Shown here: piece by piece, positions 1-8,377 of the stretch
Layout: each line of letters begins with the position of its first letter
Numbering within the stretch: the stretch's first letter is position 1
Position numbers and translations under genes: made by a program
The notes under the pieces: generated by a model
What the model saw: only the letters and a program-made list of their open reading frames with translations
What the model was told of the DNA's origin: nothing
The model's database searches: none
Source of the DNA: Candidatus Rifleibacteriota bacterium
GTDB lineage: Bacteria; UBP17; UBA6191; JACPRK01
Direction of reading: 5' to 3'
Assembly: GCA_016213865.1 (NCBI GenBank)
Contig: JACQZL010000372.1
Coordinates: 1 to 29,449, forward strand
DNA: 29,449 nt

Positions 1-293
1 CTCGTCCCAATGGCATCAAATCGTGATGGTTCCCATCTCCTGCCACGGGTTTGCCGGCGAGGCCGCAACGATGGCCACGCCAGAAGGTAGAAGCGGCTTC
101 CAGCCGCTTTTTGGGCGGCCGGGCTCACGTCCGGCACCGAGGAAGCGGCAAGATGCCGCTTCTACCTTGCCGGCTTCTGTCACGCGTCTCCTGGTGCGCG
201 TTTTAACGCCATTGGGCTCGTCCCCGCTTGGGAAGCGGTCTGCCGACCTCTGCGGGCCACACGGTCCCCCCGTCCGGGCCCCAGCCCCGGGCC
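1..293. other. Intergenic region downstream of the histidine kinase, no gene seen
   Basis: No supported coding region. Short open frames here pass through the inverted repeat at 84-168 and have no ribosome binding site or recognisable protein. The stretch lies 3' of the minus-strand kinase that ends at 294, so the repeat may act as its transcription end. Whatever lies left of base 1 is unknown. Confidence 0.6.
84..168. repeat. REP-like palindromic intergenic element (paired hairpins)
   Basis: Perfect 14-bp inverted repeat: bases 84-97 (AAGGTAGAAGCGGC) and 155-168 (its reverse complement). Two smaller hairpins are nested in it. One is AAGCGGC/GCCGCTT at 91-109 with a 5-base loop, followed by five T residues at 108-112. 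The other is a perfect 9-bp stem at 142-162 (GAAGCGGCA, loop AGA, TGCCGCTTC). Two related hairpins in opposite orientation inside one unit resemble REP doublets. The first hairpin plus T-run also looks like an intrinsic terminator for plus-strand transcription. Confidence 0.75.
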
Positions 294-989
294 TCAAGCC
301 TGCAGCCCGGGGGCCATCGGAAGCGTGAAGCTGATGCGGGTGCCGCGCCCGACCTCGCTGGCCACGTCCAGCGTGCCGCTGTGCAGCTCCACGAAACGCT
401 TGACGATGGCCAGGCCCAGCCCGACCCCACGGCGGCCGAACTGATAGGAGCCGGAGGAGTGATGCTCGGTGTCGAAGCTGCAGAAGAAACGATCGAAGAT
501 GCGGGGCAGATCGTCGTCCGAGATGCCGACTCCCTGGTCCTCGACGCAGAGGCGCACCCAGCCGTCGAAGCTCGGCCCCACGACCAGCCGGATGACCGAG
601 CCGTCCTTGCTGAACTTGATGGAGTTCGTGAGCAGGTTCACCAGCACGTCGACCACCTTGCTGCGGTCGGCACGAAGGACGATCTCGGGACCCGTTGCGA
701 CGATTTCCAGCGTCTGCTTCCTCAAGTCGAGGAAGAGGCCGATCGTGTCGCGGGCCTCCTGGACGGCTTCCGAGAGCAGGAAATCGTCCCATTGCATGGT
801 CCCCTGTCGCAGGTCCGCCTTGAGCAGCTTGAGGACCCTCATGACCGTGCCGTTCAGGTGATTGAGGGTGCGCATCAGGTTGTCGACGGGGGGCCGCACC
901 TGGGGAGAGAGCTCGCCGTAGCAGCCCGTCTGCAGAAGATGCAGATACCCGAGCAGGACCGTGATGGGGGTTTTCAGCTCATGCCCCAC
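294..989 (-). CDS. Histidine kinase catalytic part, probably the severed C-terminal half of a receiver-kinase protein
   Basis: Cytoplasmic sensor kinase module of 231 residues counted from a GTG at 989. The H-box GHELKTP sits at the very start (His at residue 3 of this reading), followed by a HisKA-like helix. The HATPase domain has an N-box (NLLTNSIKFS), G1 (DQGVGI), F-box (IFDRFF) and G2 (GVGLGLAIVKRF). It lacks the first half of the dimerisation helix. That half (LRELDRLRAAFLEVV) is encoded in frame just upstream, directly after the TAA at 1032-1034. The frame continues into the receiver gene at 1032-1463, so this is most simply one protein cut by a GAA-to-TAA type change. As an independent gene its start would fall inside its own H-box, which is implausible. 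It could still be made by readthrough. Confidence 0.8.
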   Translation of the reverse strand: MGHELKTPITVLLGYLHLLQTGCYGELSPQVRPPVDNLMRTLNHLNGTVMRVLKLLKADLRQGTMQWDDFLLSEAVQEARDTIGLFLDLRKQTLEIVATGPEIVLRADRSKVVDVLVNLLTNSIKFSKDGSVIRLVVGPSFDGWVRLCVEDQGVGISDDDLPRIFDRFFCSFDTEHHSSGSYQFGRRGVGLGLAIVKRFVELHSGTLDVASEVGRGTRISFTLPMAPGLQA

Positions 990-1031
990 GACCTCCAGGA
1001 AGGCCGCGCGCAGCCGGTCGAGCTCGCGCAG

Positions 1032-1463
1032 TTAGGAGTTGGCGGTCTTGAGGTCGGCCAGTAGCTGGTCCCGCTGCCGCAGCAACTCGTGGTGCGCCAC
1101 TGCCTGCCGAACGACCGCCTGCAGCTCTTGCGGAGCGCATGGCTTGTGGAGATAGCGATAGACGTGGCCCGTGTTGATGGCATCGATGGCCGCCTGGACG
1201 TCCGCGTAGCCGGTGAGCAGCAGCCGGACCATGTGCGGGTAGGCGTCTCCCAGCTCGGCCAGGAAGCTCGTGCCCGTCATGCCAGGCATGCGCTGGTCGG
1301 TGAGCAGCACGTGGACCTGGTGCTGACCCAGGATCTCGCGAGCCTCGGCGACGGTGTTGGCCGAAAGAACGAGGAACTCGCGCCGAAAGAGCCCGACTAG
1401 CGAGTTCGTGATCTCTTTCTCGTCATCGATGACGAGAAGCGTATGAAGGCGCGGGTTAGGCAC
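1032..1463 (-). CDS. Response regulator receiver domain protein, probably the N-terminal half of a split receiver-kinase
   Basis: A 143-residue CheY-like receiver. The acidic pair is D13/D14, the phospho-acceptor is D56 in LLTDQRMPG, the switch Thr is T84 (LLLTGYAD) and the conserved Lys is K107 (YRYLHKP). The ending is a charged helix (RQRDQLLADLKTANS) typical of the linker that joins a receiver to a histidine kinase. The stop TAA at 1032-1034 is in the same frame as the kinase helix that follows at once (LRELDRLRAA). It begins 24 bases after the NtrC-type gene, so the two are probably cotranscribed. As read, the protein has no output domain. The VYRYLHKP signature is common in receivers linked to kinases or HD-GYP domains. 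Confidence 0.85.
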   Translation of the reverse strand: MPNPRLHTLLVIDDEKEITNSLVGLFRREFLVLSANTVAEAREILGQHQVHVLLTDQRMPGMTGTSFLAELGDAYPHMVRLLLTGYADVQAAIDAINTGHVYRYLHKPCAPQELQAVVRQAVAHHELLRQRDQLLADLKTANS

Positions 1464-1487
1464 GTAAGATCGCCGCCGCCTCGAGCT

Positions 1488-2896
<1,409 letters not shown>

Positions 2897-2897
<1 letters not shown>

Positions 2898-4246
2898 CAG
2901 GTGGGCTCGCCGCGGGCGCCTTCGCCATCGGGAGCCGGCAAGCCGACCGGCAGGTGTGGGTGCCCGAGCGGCAGCGTCATCTCGACCAGGGCGCCACCGC
3001 CGGGCGCCGTACCGACGCGGACGGTGCCTCCGTGGGCCAGGGCCGCTCGGTTGACGATGGTGAGCCCCAGGCCCGTTGCGCCGGGGCGCGTGGAGAAGAA
3101 GGGCTCGAAGACGCGCTCGCGATGCTCGGCCGGAATTCCTGGCCCGCTGTCACTGACACGGAGACTGACCTGTTTGCCGTCCGTCATTTCGGTTTCCAGG
3201 ACTATCTTGCCGTTCCCGTCAATGGCTTGCAAGGAGTTTTCAATCAGGTTCTCGAGCGCCTGAGTCATCTGGTGTCGATCCGCGGTCAGCGTCAGGAGCG
3301 ACGAGGCAAGCACAAACTCGAGGTCCACCCTGGGCGCGGCATGCGTGCGGAGCAGCCGCAGCGCCGTCTCCCGAACGAAGGCGTTCAGCTCGAGCGGCTC
3401 GCGCGCCGCCTCGAGAGGACGTCCCGCGTCCGCCAGGTGCGCCGTCACGTCCGTGATGCGCGACACCTGGTCCTCGACGAGCTGCGTGTACTCGCAGATG
3501 TCGGCGTCCTGACCGTGGACCGTGCGCAGGTAGTACATCGCGCCGTCGATGGTGTTCAGGGGATTGCGCACTTCGTGGGCCACCGTCGCGGCGATCGAGC
3601 CGATCTCCGCGAGCCTCCGGGCGTCCTCCCGATCCCTGACGGCCTTCTCCGCCTCGCGCATGCGGTGTCTCAGCTCGCCGACCATCAAGCCAAAGCAGGT
3701 CCTGACCTGGTCGACCTCGTCTCCACGCTCGTCGAGCACCTTGCGCATGGCCTCGCTGGACGCAATGATGACAGTCCCGCCCGACGTCGCTTGGCAGGAG
3801 ACGGTCTCGTGACCGCTCGGCGGCTCCGCCTCGGCCTCCAGCGGCGCCGGCCCGTTCCGTGCGAGGTCGAGGAGGTCGGCCCGCAGTTGCTTGAGCGGCA
3901 GAGTGACGTGCCGCACCACGATCCAGGTGCTCGCCAGACCAAAGAGCAGGGCCACCACGCCGGTCGCCGCCACGGCCTTGGAGGTCAGCAGCGACTCGCG
4001 CCTCAACTCCGAATTCTGACGTTCCACGACTCCATCCAGCATCGCGTGCTCGGGCGCGGACAGCGGCCGGCCCACCAGTTCCAGGAAGACCCGGTCCAGG
4101 ACCACGTCGTCCTGCGCCTCGTGGTGCTCCAACAGCCTCCGGTGCGCCGCCTCGTAGCTCAGCAAGGCAGCGCCCGCCGCCATCGCGTAGAGCACGGACA
4201 GCATGAGGCCCACCTTGAGAGCGACACTCATCCTCTCTCCGAACAT
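2897..4246 (-). CDS. Membrane sensor histidine kinase (NtrB/PilS/AtoS-like)
   Basis: A 449-residue inner-membrane kinase. Two transmembrane segments (about residues 8-30 and 91-111) flank a periplasmic loop of about 60 residues. A HAMP-like stretch follows (HVTLPLKQLRADLLDL), then an Ala/Pro/Glu-rich insert. The H-box is VAHEVRNPLN with H224, the N-box N337 (LIENSLQA), G1 DSGPGIP, F-box FEPFFST and G2 GATGLGLTI. It is the first gene of the signalling operon and overlaps the NtrC-type gene by one base. The start at 4246 has an AGGA just upstream. An alternative ATG at 4231 (MSVALK) follows a GGAGAGAGG run and is also possible. The stimulus is unknown because the sensor loop shows no named domain. 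Confidence 0.93.
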
Positions 4247-4541
4247 CGCATCCTATTTACCGCACACGGTGGGTGCATGTCTCGTTGGTGGTCCCACGTC
4301 CGCTGGGAAGGCCCTTGCTTGACTCCTCGACACAGAGACACGGAGCCACAGAGCCACAGAGAATGAGAGACCGTGAGTGGCGACGTCTATCGGATGACAG
4401 GACGAGGGACACTCGAGGAGTCGCAGCGCCTGCGAGCGAGGCAGAGAAAGACCCCTCTGTGCCTCTGTGTCTCTGCGTCTCTGTGTTTCTCCTGCAACGG
4501 GGGGGGGCCACCTGCTGGACACGCACCCCCGCACACGGTCG

Positions 4542-4570
4542 TCAACTTCCCGATTTTTCTCGCATATACT
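4542..4570 (+). promoter_or_regulatory. Possible sigma-70-type promoter of the LysM/pseudopilin operon
   Basis: A good -10 hexamer TATACT lies at 4565-4570. Seventeen bases upstream is a poor -35 (TCAACT at 4542-4547, about half matching TTGACA). It lies in an unusually AT-rich patch for this genome (GATTTTTCTCGCATATACT), about 35 bases before the start codon. No -24/-12 pattern was found here. Confidence 0.35.
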
Positions 4571-4591
4571 GCATTGGGCCGTCCGGGCCAC

Positions 4592-4597
4592 AGGAGG
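4592..4597 (+). promoter_or_regulatory. Strong ribosome binding site of the LysM gene
   Basis: AGGAGG, a perfect Shine-Dalgarno core, lies 8 bases before the ATG at 4606. It fixes the start, since the frame is open further upstream through the repeat arm. Confidence 0.85.
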
Positions 4598-4605
4598 TCT
4601 CTGCC

Positions 4606-5010
4606 ATGAATCGAAGGTCCTTTGCTCGAGCCGGCTTGCTACTGCTGGTCGGCCTGCTCGTTTTAGTGACTGGCGTCACGGCCGAGCAGTACACAATGCG
4701 CGAGGGTGACACCCTCTGGGAGATCGCCAGGACACGCTACGGCGATCCATCCTTCTACCGGGATCTACAGCAGGTCAACAGCATTGGCGATCCCAGGCAG
4801 ATCCCAAACGGAACTGTAATCACGCTTCCATCCAAGGCTACCCTGCAGAAGCTGCGGCAGACCACCGATCCCGCCGAGAGGGCACGCATCCTCCGCAACG
4901 AAGGGGCCCAGACCAATCCGCAGCAGCCGACGGGGCCGACGCCCTTCAACCCGGTCCAGGGGCTGGGTGCCAGGCAGGAGGTTCCGAGGACAGGTGCCGG
5001 TGGGAACTGA
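4606..5010 (+). CDS. Secreted LysM domain protein
   Basis: A 134-residue exported protein. The signal peptide (residues 1-26) has an Arg-rich start, a long Leu/Val core and a probable cut after VTA. One LysM domain follows (about residues 28-77: YTMREGDTLWEIARTRYGD, then IPNGTVITLP), which binds peptidoglycan or other N-acetylglucosamine polymers. The rest is a short charged helix and a Gly/Pro/Asn-rich tail with no fold I recognise. The start is set by AGGAGG at 4592-4597. It precedes the GspK-like gene by 68 bases on the same strand, so it may anchor or guide the pseudopilus assembly at the cell wall. Small LysM proteins often accompany envelope-spanning machines; the link here is inferred from position. 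Confidence 0.9.
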   Translation: MNRRSFARAGLLLLVGLLVLVTGVTAEQYTMREGDTLWEIARTRYGDPSFYRDLQQVNSIGDPRQIPNGTVITLPSKATLQKLRQTTDPAERARILRNEGAQTNPQQPTGPTPFNPVQGLGARQEVPRTGAGGN

Positions 5011-5078
5011 GACGAGTTGCAGCCCGCACCCGGCCTCGCCCTGGCCGAGCGCTCGTCTCGCCGTGTCTGGATGCCTCC

Positions 5079-7325
5079 GTGTTGAAAAGCCGTTCTGAAG
5101 CCGCCCGCCCGCCGGGCGCAATCCCGCCTTCCTCCGCGCGTTTCTTCCCTGATCGCCGGGGAATCGCCACCGTCGTCGTCTTCTTCGTCCTGCTCGTCCT
5201 GACGATCGGCGTCTTCAGTTATTTCTCGTTCATGCGGGGCAGGCGCTTGCTCCAGTACCGCCAGTTGTTCGGCGAGTTCGCTTACGAGCTGGCAAAGGCC
5301 GGGCTCGAGCTGACGCGCAGCGAGGTGGAGGCGTCGCTCGCCAATCCCGACTCCGACCTCTACAAGAAGCTCCTCTTGGCCCAGAACGAGGGCGCCTGGG
5401 GCGGTGGCGGCCGCACGCTCCTGGGGCGCATCAACCTGCTCTCGTCCAGCTACTCCCCGTTCATCGATCGGGTGGCTTCGAGCTTCGGCGGCCTTTCGAC
5501 CGTCGACAGGCTCGAGAGCGAGATCTACGCCCTGGTGGAGGATGTCGACGTCTTTCCGCCGCCGCCGTGGGCTCCAGCCCTGCCCGACACGAGGCAGAAA
5601 TCGGGCCGCATCTTCATTGAGGTCGAGAGCGTCTACAAGGCCGGCGCTCTGCTCGAGGGCGTCAGCAGGAGACTCGAGGGCTACTTCGAGTTCCGCGTCC
5701 TCTCGGGACTGCTTCCTCTACTCAACCACTTCACGCTGTACCTGGGAGACCCGTCGGCCGGCGGCAACTCCCCGGCCGATTTCAACGCGTCCGACACGGA
5801 CTTCCGCGGCATGCTCAGCAGCGGGGCCGGGCCGATCGTGCTCAACAACGGCGAGACCCTCGACGCCGGCGAGGCCCGCTCGACGATGAACGCGCGCTGG
5901 CTGGCCCGCCAGGGCTTTGTCTACCTCGGCCGCAAGAACGAGCTGCGCCTCAACCTGGCCTTCAGCCACGATGCCAAGGAGCACGCCCTGCAGGCCGGCG
6001 AGGACTTCCTCTTCTACCAGGAGTCGACCGACCCCGCGGTCAAGGAATCCCAGCGCGCCTACGCCGACGCGCGAGTCAACGCGAAGGTCAAGAGCCCCTT
6101 CTGGGAGGTCCGCTTCTGGGACCAGGGGGTGAACAAGCTCGAGGACAACGAGCTCAAGTTCTACAAGGCGGCCTACGACCCGGCCGAGTTGCCGGCCTTC
6201 AGGTCCAGCCTGCTCCACCTCTTCGGCGCGCCTCCGCGCGGCATCAGCCCGACACCCGTTTTCGGCCGCGTGGCGGCCGGCTTTCTGCGACTGTCGGCCG
6301 CCAACCCGAAGGGCGCGCCTGACGAGCCGACGTTCCAGACGCTCTTCACCTTGCTGCCCGGCAACGGCAACGTCGCCTCGTTCTTCAAGCAGTACCACGA
6401 CGAGGTGCCGGTTTCGGGCCCTGCCCTGGACGCCGCCGCTTGCCGGCAGAACCCGATGCTGCCCGGCAAGTTCCTCTTCGGCGACCCGGCCACGCTCGAC
6501 CTGAAGCCGGAGAGCCAGCCTCTCGTGCAACCCGCCGTCTATTCCGAGCTGATGTCGCGCTTGACCACACGCCCTTACAACCAGGGCCTCCTCTTTTTCA
6601 AGGCCGAGAACCACGACCCCGAGCCGACGGCCGCCAAGGTCGGGATCGGCATCCCGTCCGCCTACTTCGAGTCCGGAACCGAAGTCGAGACTCTCTGCAA
6701 GCTCCCCAAGGAGCTGATGCTGGAAGCGCCGGACCAGGGCAATTTCGACGACGTCGACCTGGAACCGATCCTCGGCCAGGTGAAGGACCCCTTCCCTCAC
6801 CGGGCCCGCGTGGCCCGCCAGTCCAGGGAGGCGACCCACTCGGTCCGCTTCCTCGAGAAGCAGGGATGGCTGAACAACGGCGTCCTCGATCTGGGCACCC
6901 TGCTGGTCTGGGAGCAGCCCGGGACCTTCACCCTGCCCGAGATCCGCAAGCTGAAGCGGGGCGGGATGATCGTCGCCGACTCCTTCGAGCTGCAGGGGAG
7001 CATCGAAGGCGAATCGGACACGCCGCCGCTGGTCCTCCTGGCCCGGACCGGCAACATCCGCATCGCGGAGCCCAAGCCGATCTTCGCGGTCCTGATCGCT
7101 CCCAAGGGTGTGCTGGAGGCCCCAAAGGGCCTCGACGTGAACGGCGCCATCCTCGCCCAGGCGATCGACTTCAAGAGCTTTCAGGGCCGGTCGCTGTCGC
7201 ACCTCCAGTACAACCCGCGGTTCAAGGTCGGACCGTGGTCGGCCACGCCGTCCGGTTCGGGCGGCACCAGTCCGAGTTGGTCCCTCGTGGTCGATCACTC
7301 GCGCGACTTCGTGGCGGTGCAGTGA
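5079..7325 (+). CDS. Large GspK/PilX-like pseudopilin, cassette 1
   Basis: A 748-residue envelope protein with a prepilin-like N-terminus: basic leader, probable cleavage at G28|I29 (RRG|IATVVVFF), then a 20-residue hydrophobic helix. There is no Glu at position +5, as in GspK and PilX minor pilins. It is more than twice the usual GspK length (about 320). The middle (residues 176-300: GRIFIEVESV, then LNHFTLYLGD, then GFVYLGRKNELRLNLAF) and the C-terminal beta-rich stretch (from MIVADSFELQG to LQYNPRFK) match in order the protein at 15830-18352, so the two look like distant paralogs. The GTG start at 5079 lies in what may be a decayed repeat and has no clear ribosome site. No in-frame ATG precedes the helix. 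Its TGA overlaps the next ATG (TGATG). Probable role: tip or platform of a pseudopilus. Confidence 0.8.
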   Translation: MLKSRSEAARPPGAIPPSSARFFPDRRGIATVVVFFVLLVLTIGVFSYFSFMRGRRLLQYRQLFGEFAYELAKAGLELTRSEVEASLANPDSDLYKKLLLAQNEGAWGGGGRTLLGRINLLSSSYSPFIDRVASSFGGLSTVDRLESEIYALVEDVDVFPPPPWAPALPDTRQKSGRIFIEVESVYKAGALLEGVSRRLEGYFEFRVLSGLLPLLNHFTLYLGDPSAGGNSPADFNASDTDFRGMLSSGAGPIVLNNGETLDAGEARSTMNARWLARQGFVYLGRKNELRLNLAFSHDAKEHALQAGEDFLFYQESTDPAVKESQRAYADARVNAKVKSPFWEVRFWDQGVNKLEDNELKFYKAAYDPAELPAFRSSLLHLFGAPPRGISPTPVFGRVAAGFLRLSAANPKGAPDEPTFQTLFTLLPGNGNVASFFKQYHDEVPVSGPALDAAACRQNPMLPGKFLFGDPATLDLKPESQPLVQPAVYSELMSRLTTRPYNQGLLFFKAENHDPEPTAAKVGIGIPSAYFESGTEVETLCKLPKELMLEAPDQGNFDDVDLEPILGQVKDPFPHRARVARQSREATHSVRFLEKQGWLNNGVLDLGTLLVWEQPGTFTLPEIRKLKRGGMIVADSFELQGSIEGESDTPPLVLLARTGNIRIAEPKPIFAVLIAPKGVLEAPKGLDVNGAILAQAIDFKSFQGRSLSHLQYNPRFKVGPWSATPSGSGGTSPSWSLVVDHSRDFVAVQ

Positions 7326-7756
7326 TGCGAAACCGCGTCGCCATAAGCCTGATCGAGATCGTCGTCGCCGTCGTCTTCCTGGCGATCGCCCTGATGCCGC
7401 TCCTGGGCCTGCTCATCGCGGGACACCAGGGGACGGCCATGACACTCCATCAGACCCAGGCTTTCCACCTGGCCGACGACATCGTGGAGGCCGTGGGCGC
7501 CTTGCCCTTCACCAAGGTCGACTCGGGCTTGCCGGCCGAGCTCGACCGCGTGATGCCGCTTCCGGCGCCCCCGGGCGGGCCGTCGCCTTACAAGCGCACG
7601 GTCGAGGTCCTCGCCACGGTCGAGACCCCCACGGCAGACGGCAAGGCCACGGTCCGGGTGAGGCCGGTCGTCGTCACGATCGTCTGGGATGGTGTCGGTG
7701 ACGAGGAGCGGCGCACCATCCGTCTGACCGCCCTGGCGACCGAGGTCCAGCGATGA
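7325..7756 (+). CDS. GspI/PilV-like minor pseudopilin, cassette 1
   Basis: A 143-residue type IV pilin-like protein. A six-residue leader precedes the cut site A6|I7, then ISLIEIVVAVVF with Glu at +5 and a hydrophobic helix to about residue 32. A short globular part rich in beta strands follows. Length and order (after a K-like gene and before a J-like gene) fit GspI. Ala replaces the usual Gly at -1, which prepilin peptidases tolerate poorly, though Ala is known in some pilins. The ATG at 7325-7327 overlaps the preceding TGA by one base and the TGA overlaps the next ATG (ATGA), so the three genes are translationally coupled. Confidence 0.85.
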   Translation: MRNRVAISLIEIVVAVVFLAIALMPLLGLLIAGHQGTAMTLHQTQAFHLADDIVEAVGALPFTKVDSGLPAELDRVMPLPAPPGGPSPYKRTVEVLATVETPTADGKATVRVRPVVVTIVWDGVGDEERRTIRLTALATEVQR

Positions 7757-8313
7757 GCCCCCGGCGGCGTGGCTTCACGCTCGTCGAGGCGCTGCTGGCC
7801 TTCGGCGTCGCGTTCGTCCTGATGGCCGTGCTCTACACGCTGCTCGTCTCGAGCCGTCGAGGCATGGTGCGCGGTGAGGGCAAGCTCGAGTACATCGGTG
7901 AGGCGAACCTCTTCTTCCAGTCGCTCAAGCGGGACGTGCAGGCGCTGCGCCAGAAGCCGTCGTGGAACCCGGCGACCAAGGAGCTGAAGCTGGACCTCTG
8001 GAAGGTCCGCCGCCAGCCCTACCTCCTGGTGAACGAGCAGGTCTCGTACAAGCTGGAGAACGGCACCATCCGCCGCCAGGTCGTTCCGTCACCGGGCAGC
8101 CCACCGCCTCCGCCCAACGACCCCGGAAACCGGGCCTTCGGGCTCGACAAGATCCAGTCGCTCCAGATCTTGCCGGGCAAGCTCCTCGACGCCGACTTCC
8201 TCGCGCTTTCGGTGGTCTTCCAGACGGTCCACGAGCCACAACCGACTCGGTTCACCAAGTCGCTCTTCTTCCGCAACCTGAGCCTCGACGCCACCTGGAA
8301 CCGGCTCGAGTAG
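7753..8313 (+). CDS. GspJ-like minor pseudopilin, cassette 1
   Basis: A 186-residue pseudopilin with a textbook N-terminus: basic leader MSPRRRG, cut G7|F8, FTLVEALLAFGVAF with Glu at +5. The globular part contains the SLKRDVQALRQ helix and paired beta segments (ELKLDLWKVRRQPYLLVNEQ, VSYKLENGTIRRQVV) common in PulJ/GspJ. It ends SLFFRNLSLDATWNRLE. It overlaps the GspI-like gene by four bases (ATGA) and is the last gene of the operon. The next gene is convergent. Together with the two genes before it, it would form the tip complex K-I-J of a type II secretion-like pseudopilus. Confidence 0.88.
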   Translation: MSPRRRGFTLVEALLAFGVAFVLMAVLYTLLVSSRRGMVRGEGKLEYIGEANLFFQSLKRDVQALRQKPSWNPATKELKLDLWKVRRQPYLLVNEQVSYKLENGTIRRQVVPSPGSPPPPPNDPGNRAFGLDKIQSLQILPGKLLDADFLALSVVFQTVHEPQPTRFTKSLFFRNLSLDATWNRLE

Positions 8314-8377
8314 CGCCTGGGGTGGTTGGGTGGCTGGATGGCTGGATGGCTGGGTGGTTGGGTGGCTGGCTAGGGAC
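8314..8377. repeat. G/T-rich tandem low-complexity spacer between convergent genes
   Basis: Bases 8322-8371 consist of imperfect 8-base units (TGGATGGC, TGGGTGGT, TGGGTGGC). The tract fills almost the whole gap between the GspJ-like gene and the convergent ychF. No hairpin terminator is visible. The strands are strongly skewed (G+T against A+C). Confidence 0.85.

Larger units (their letters stand above)
4247..4605. repeat. Divergent intergenic region with a large inverted repeat of 'cacagag' units
   Basis: No gene is supported here. Arm 1 (4331-4362) is built of CACAGAG/CACGGAG units. Arm 2 (4454-4490) has the same units in opposite orientation (CTCTGTG/TCTCTGCG). The two could pair over about 30 bases around a loop of about 90 bases. 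A separate perfect 10-bp inverted repeat, GACTCCTCGA at 4321-4330 and its complement at 4413-4422, brackets arm 1. This unit type recurs at 26944-26981. The region must also hold the start signals for the minus-strand kinase (4246) and the LysM gene (4606). Confidence 0.8.

Noticed and set aside
2954..4366. Plus-strand open frame of 470 codons opposite the membrane kinase
   Set aside because: Antisense to a complete histidine kinase; it runs into the repeat arm at 4331-4362 and ends with repeat-encoded residues.
5718..7298. Minus-strand open frame of over 500 codons opposite the first GspK-like gene
   Set aside because: No motif, no ribosome site, composition typical of a reverse-strand shadow. 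The sense frame is coupled to its neighbours.
8314..8377. Bidirectional terminator between the convergent genes
   Set aside because: No inverted repeat in the tract; only direct G/T-rich units.
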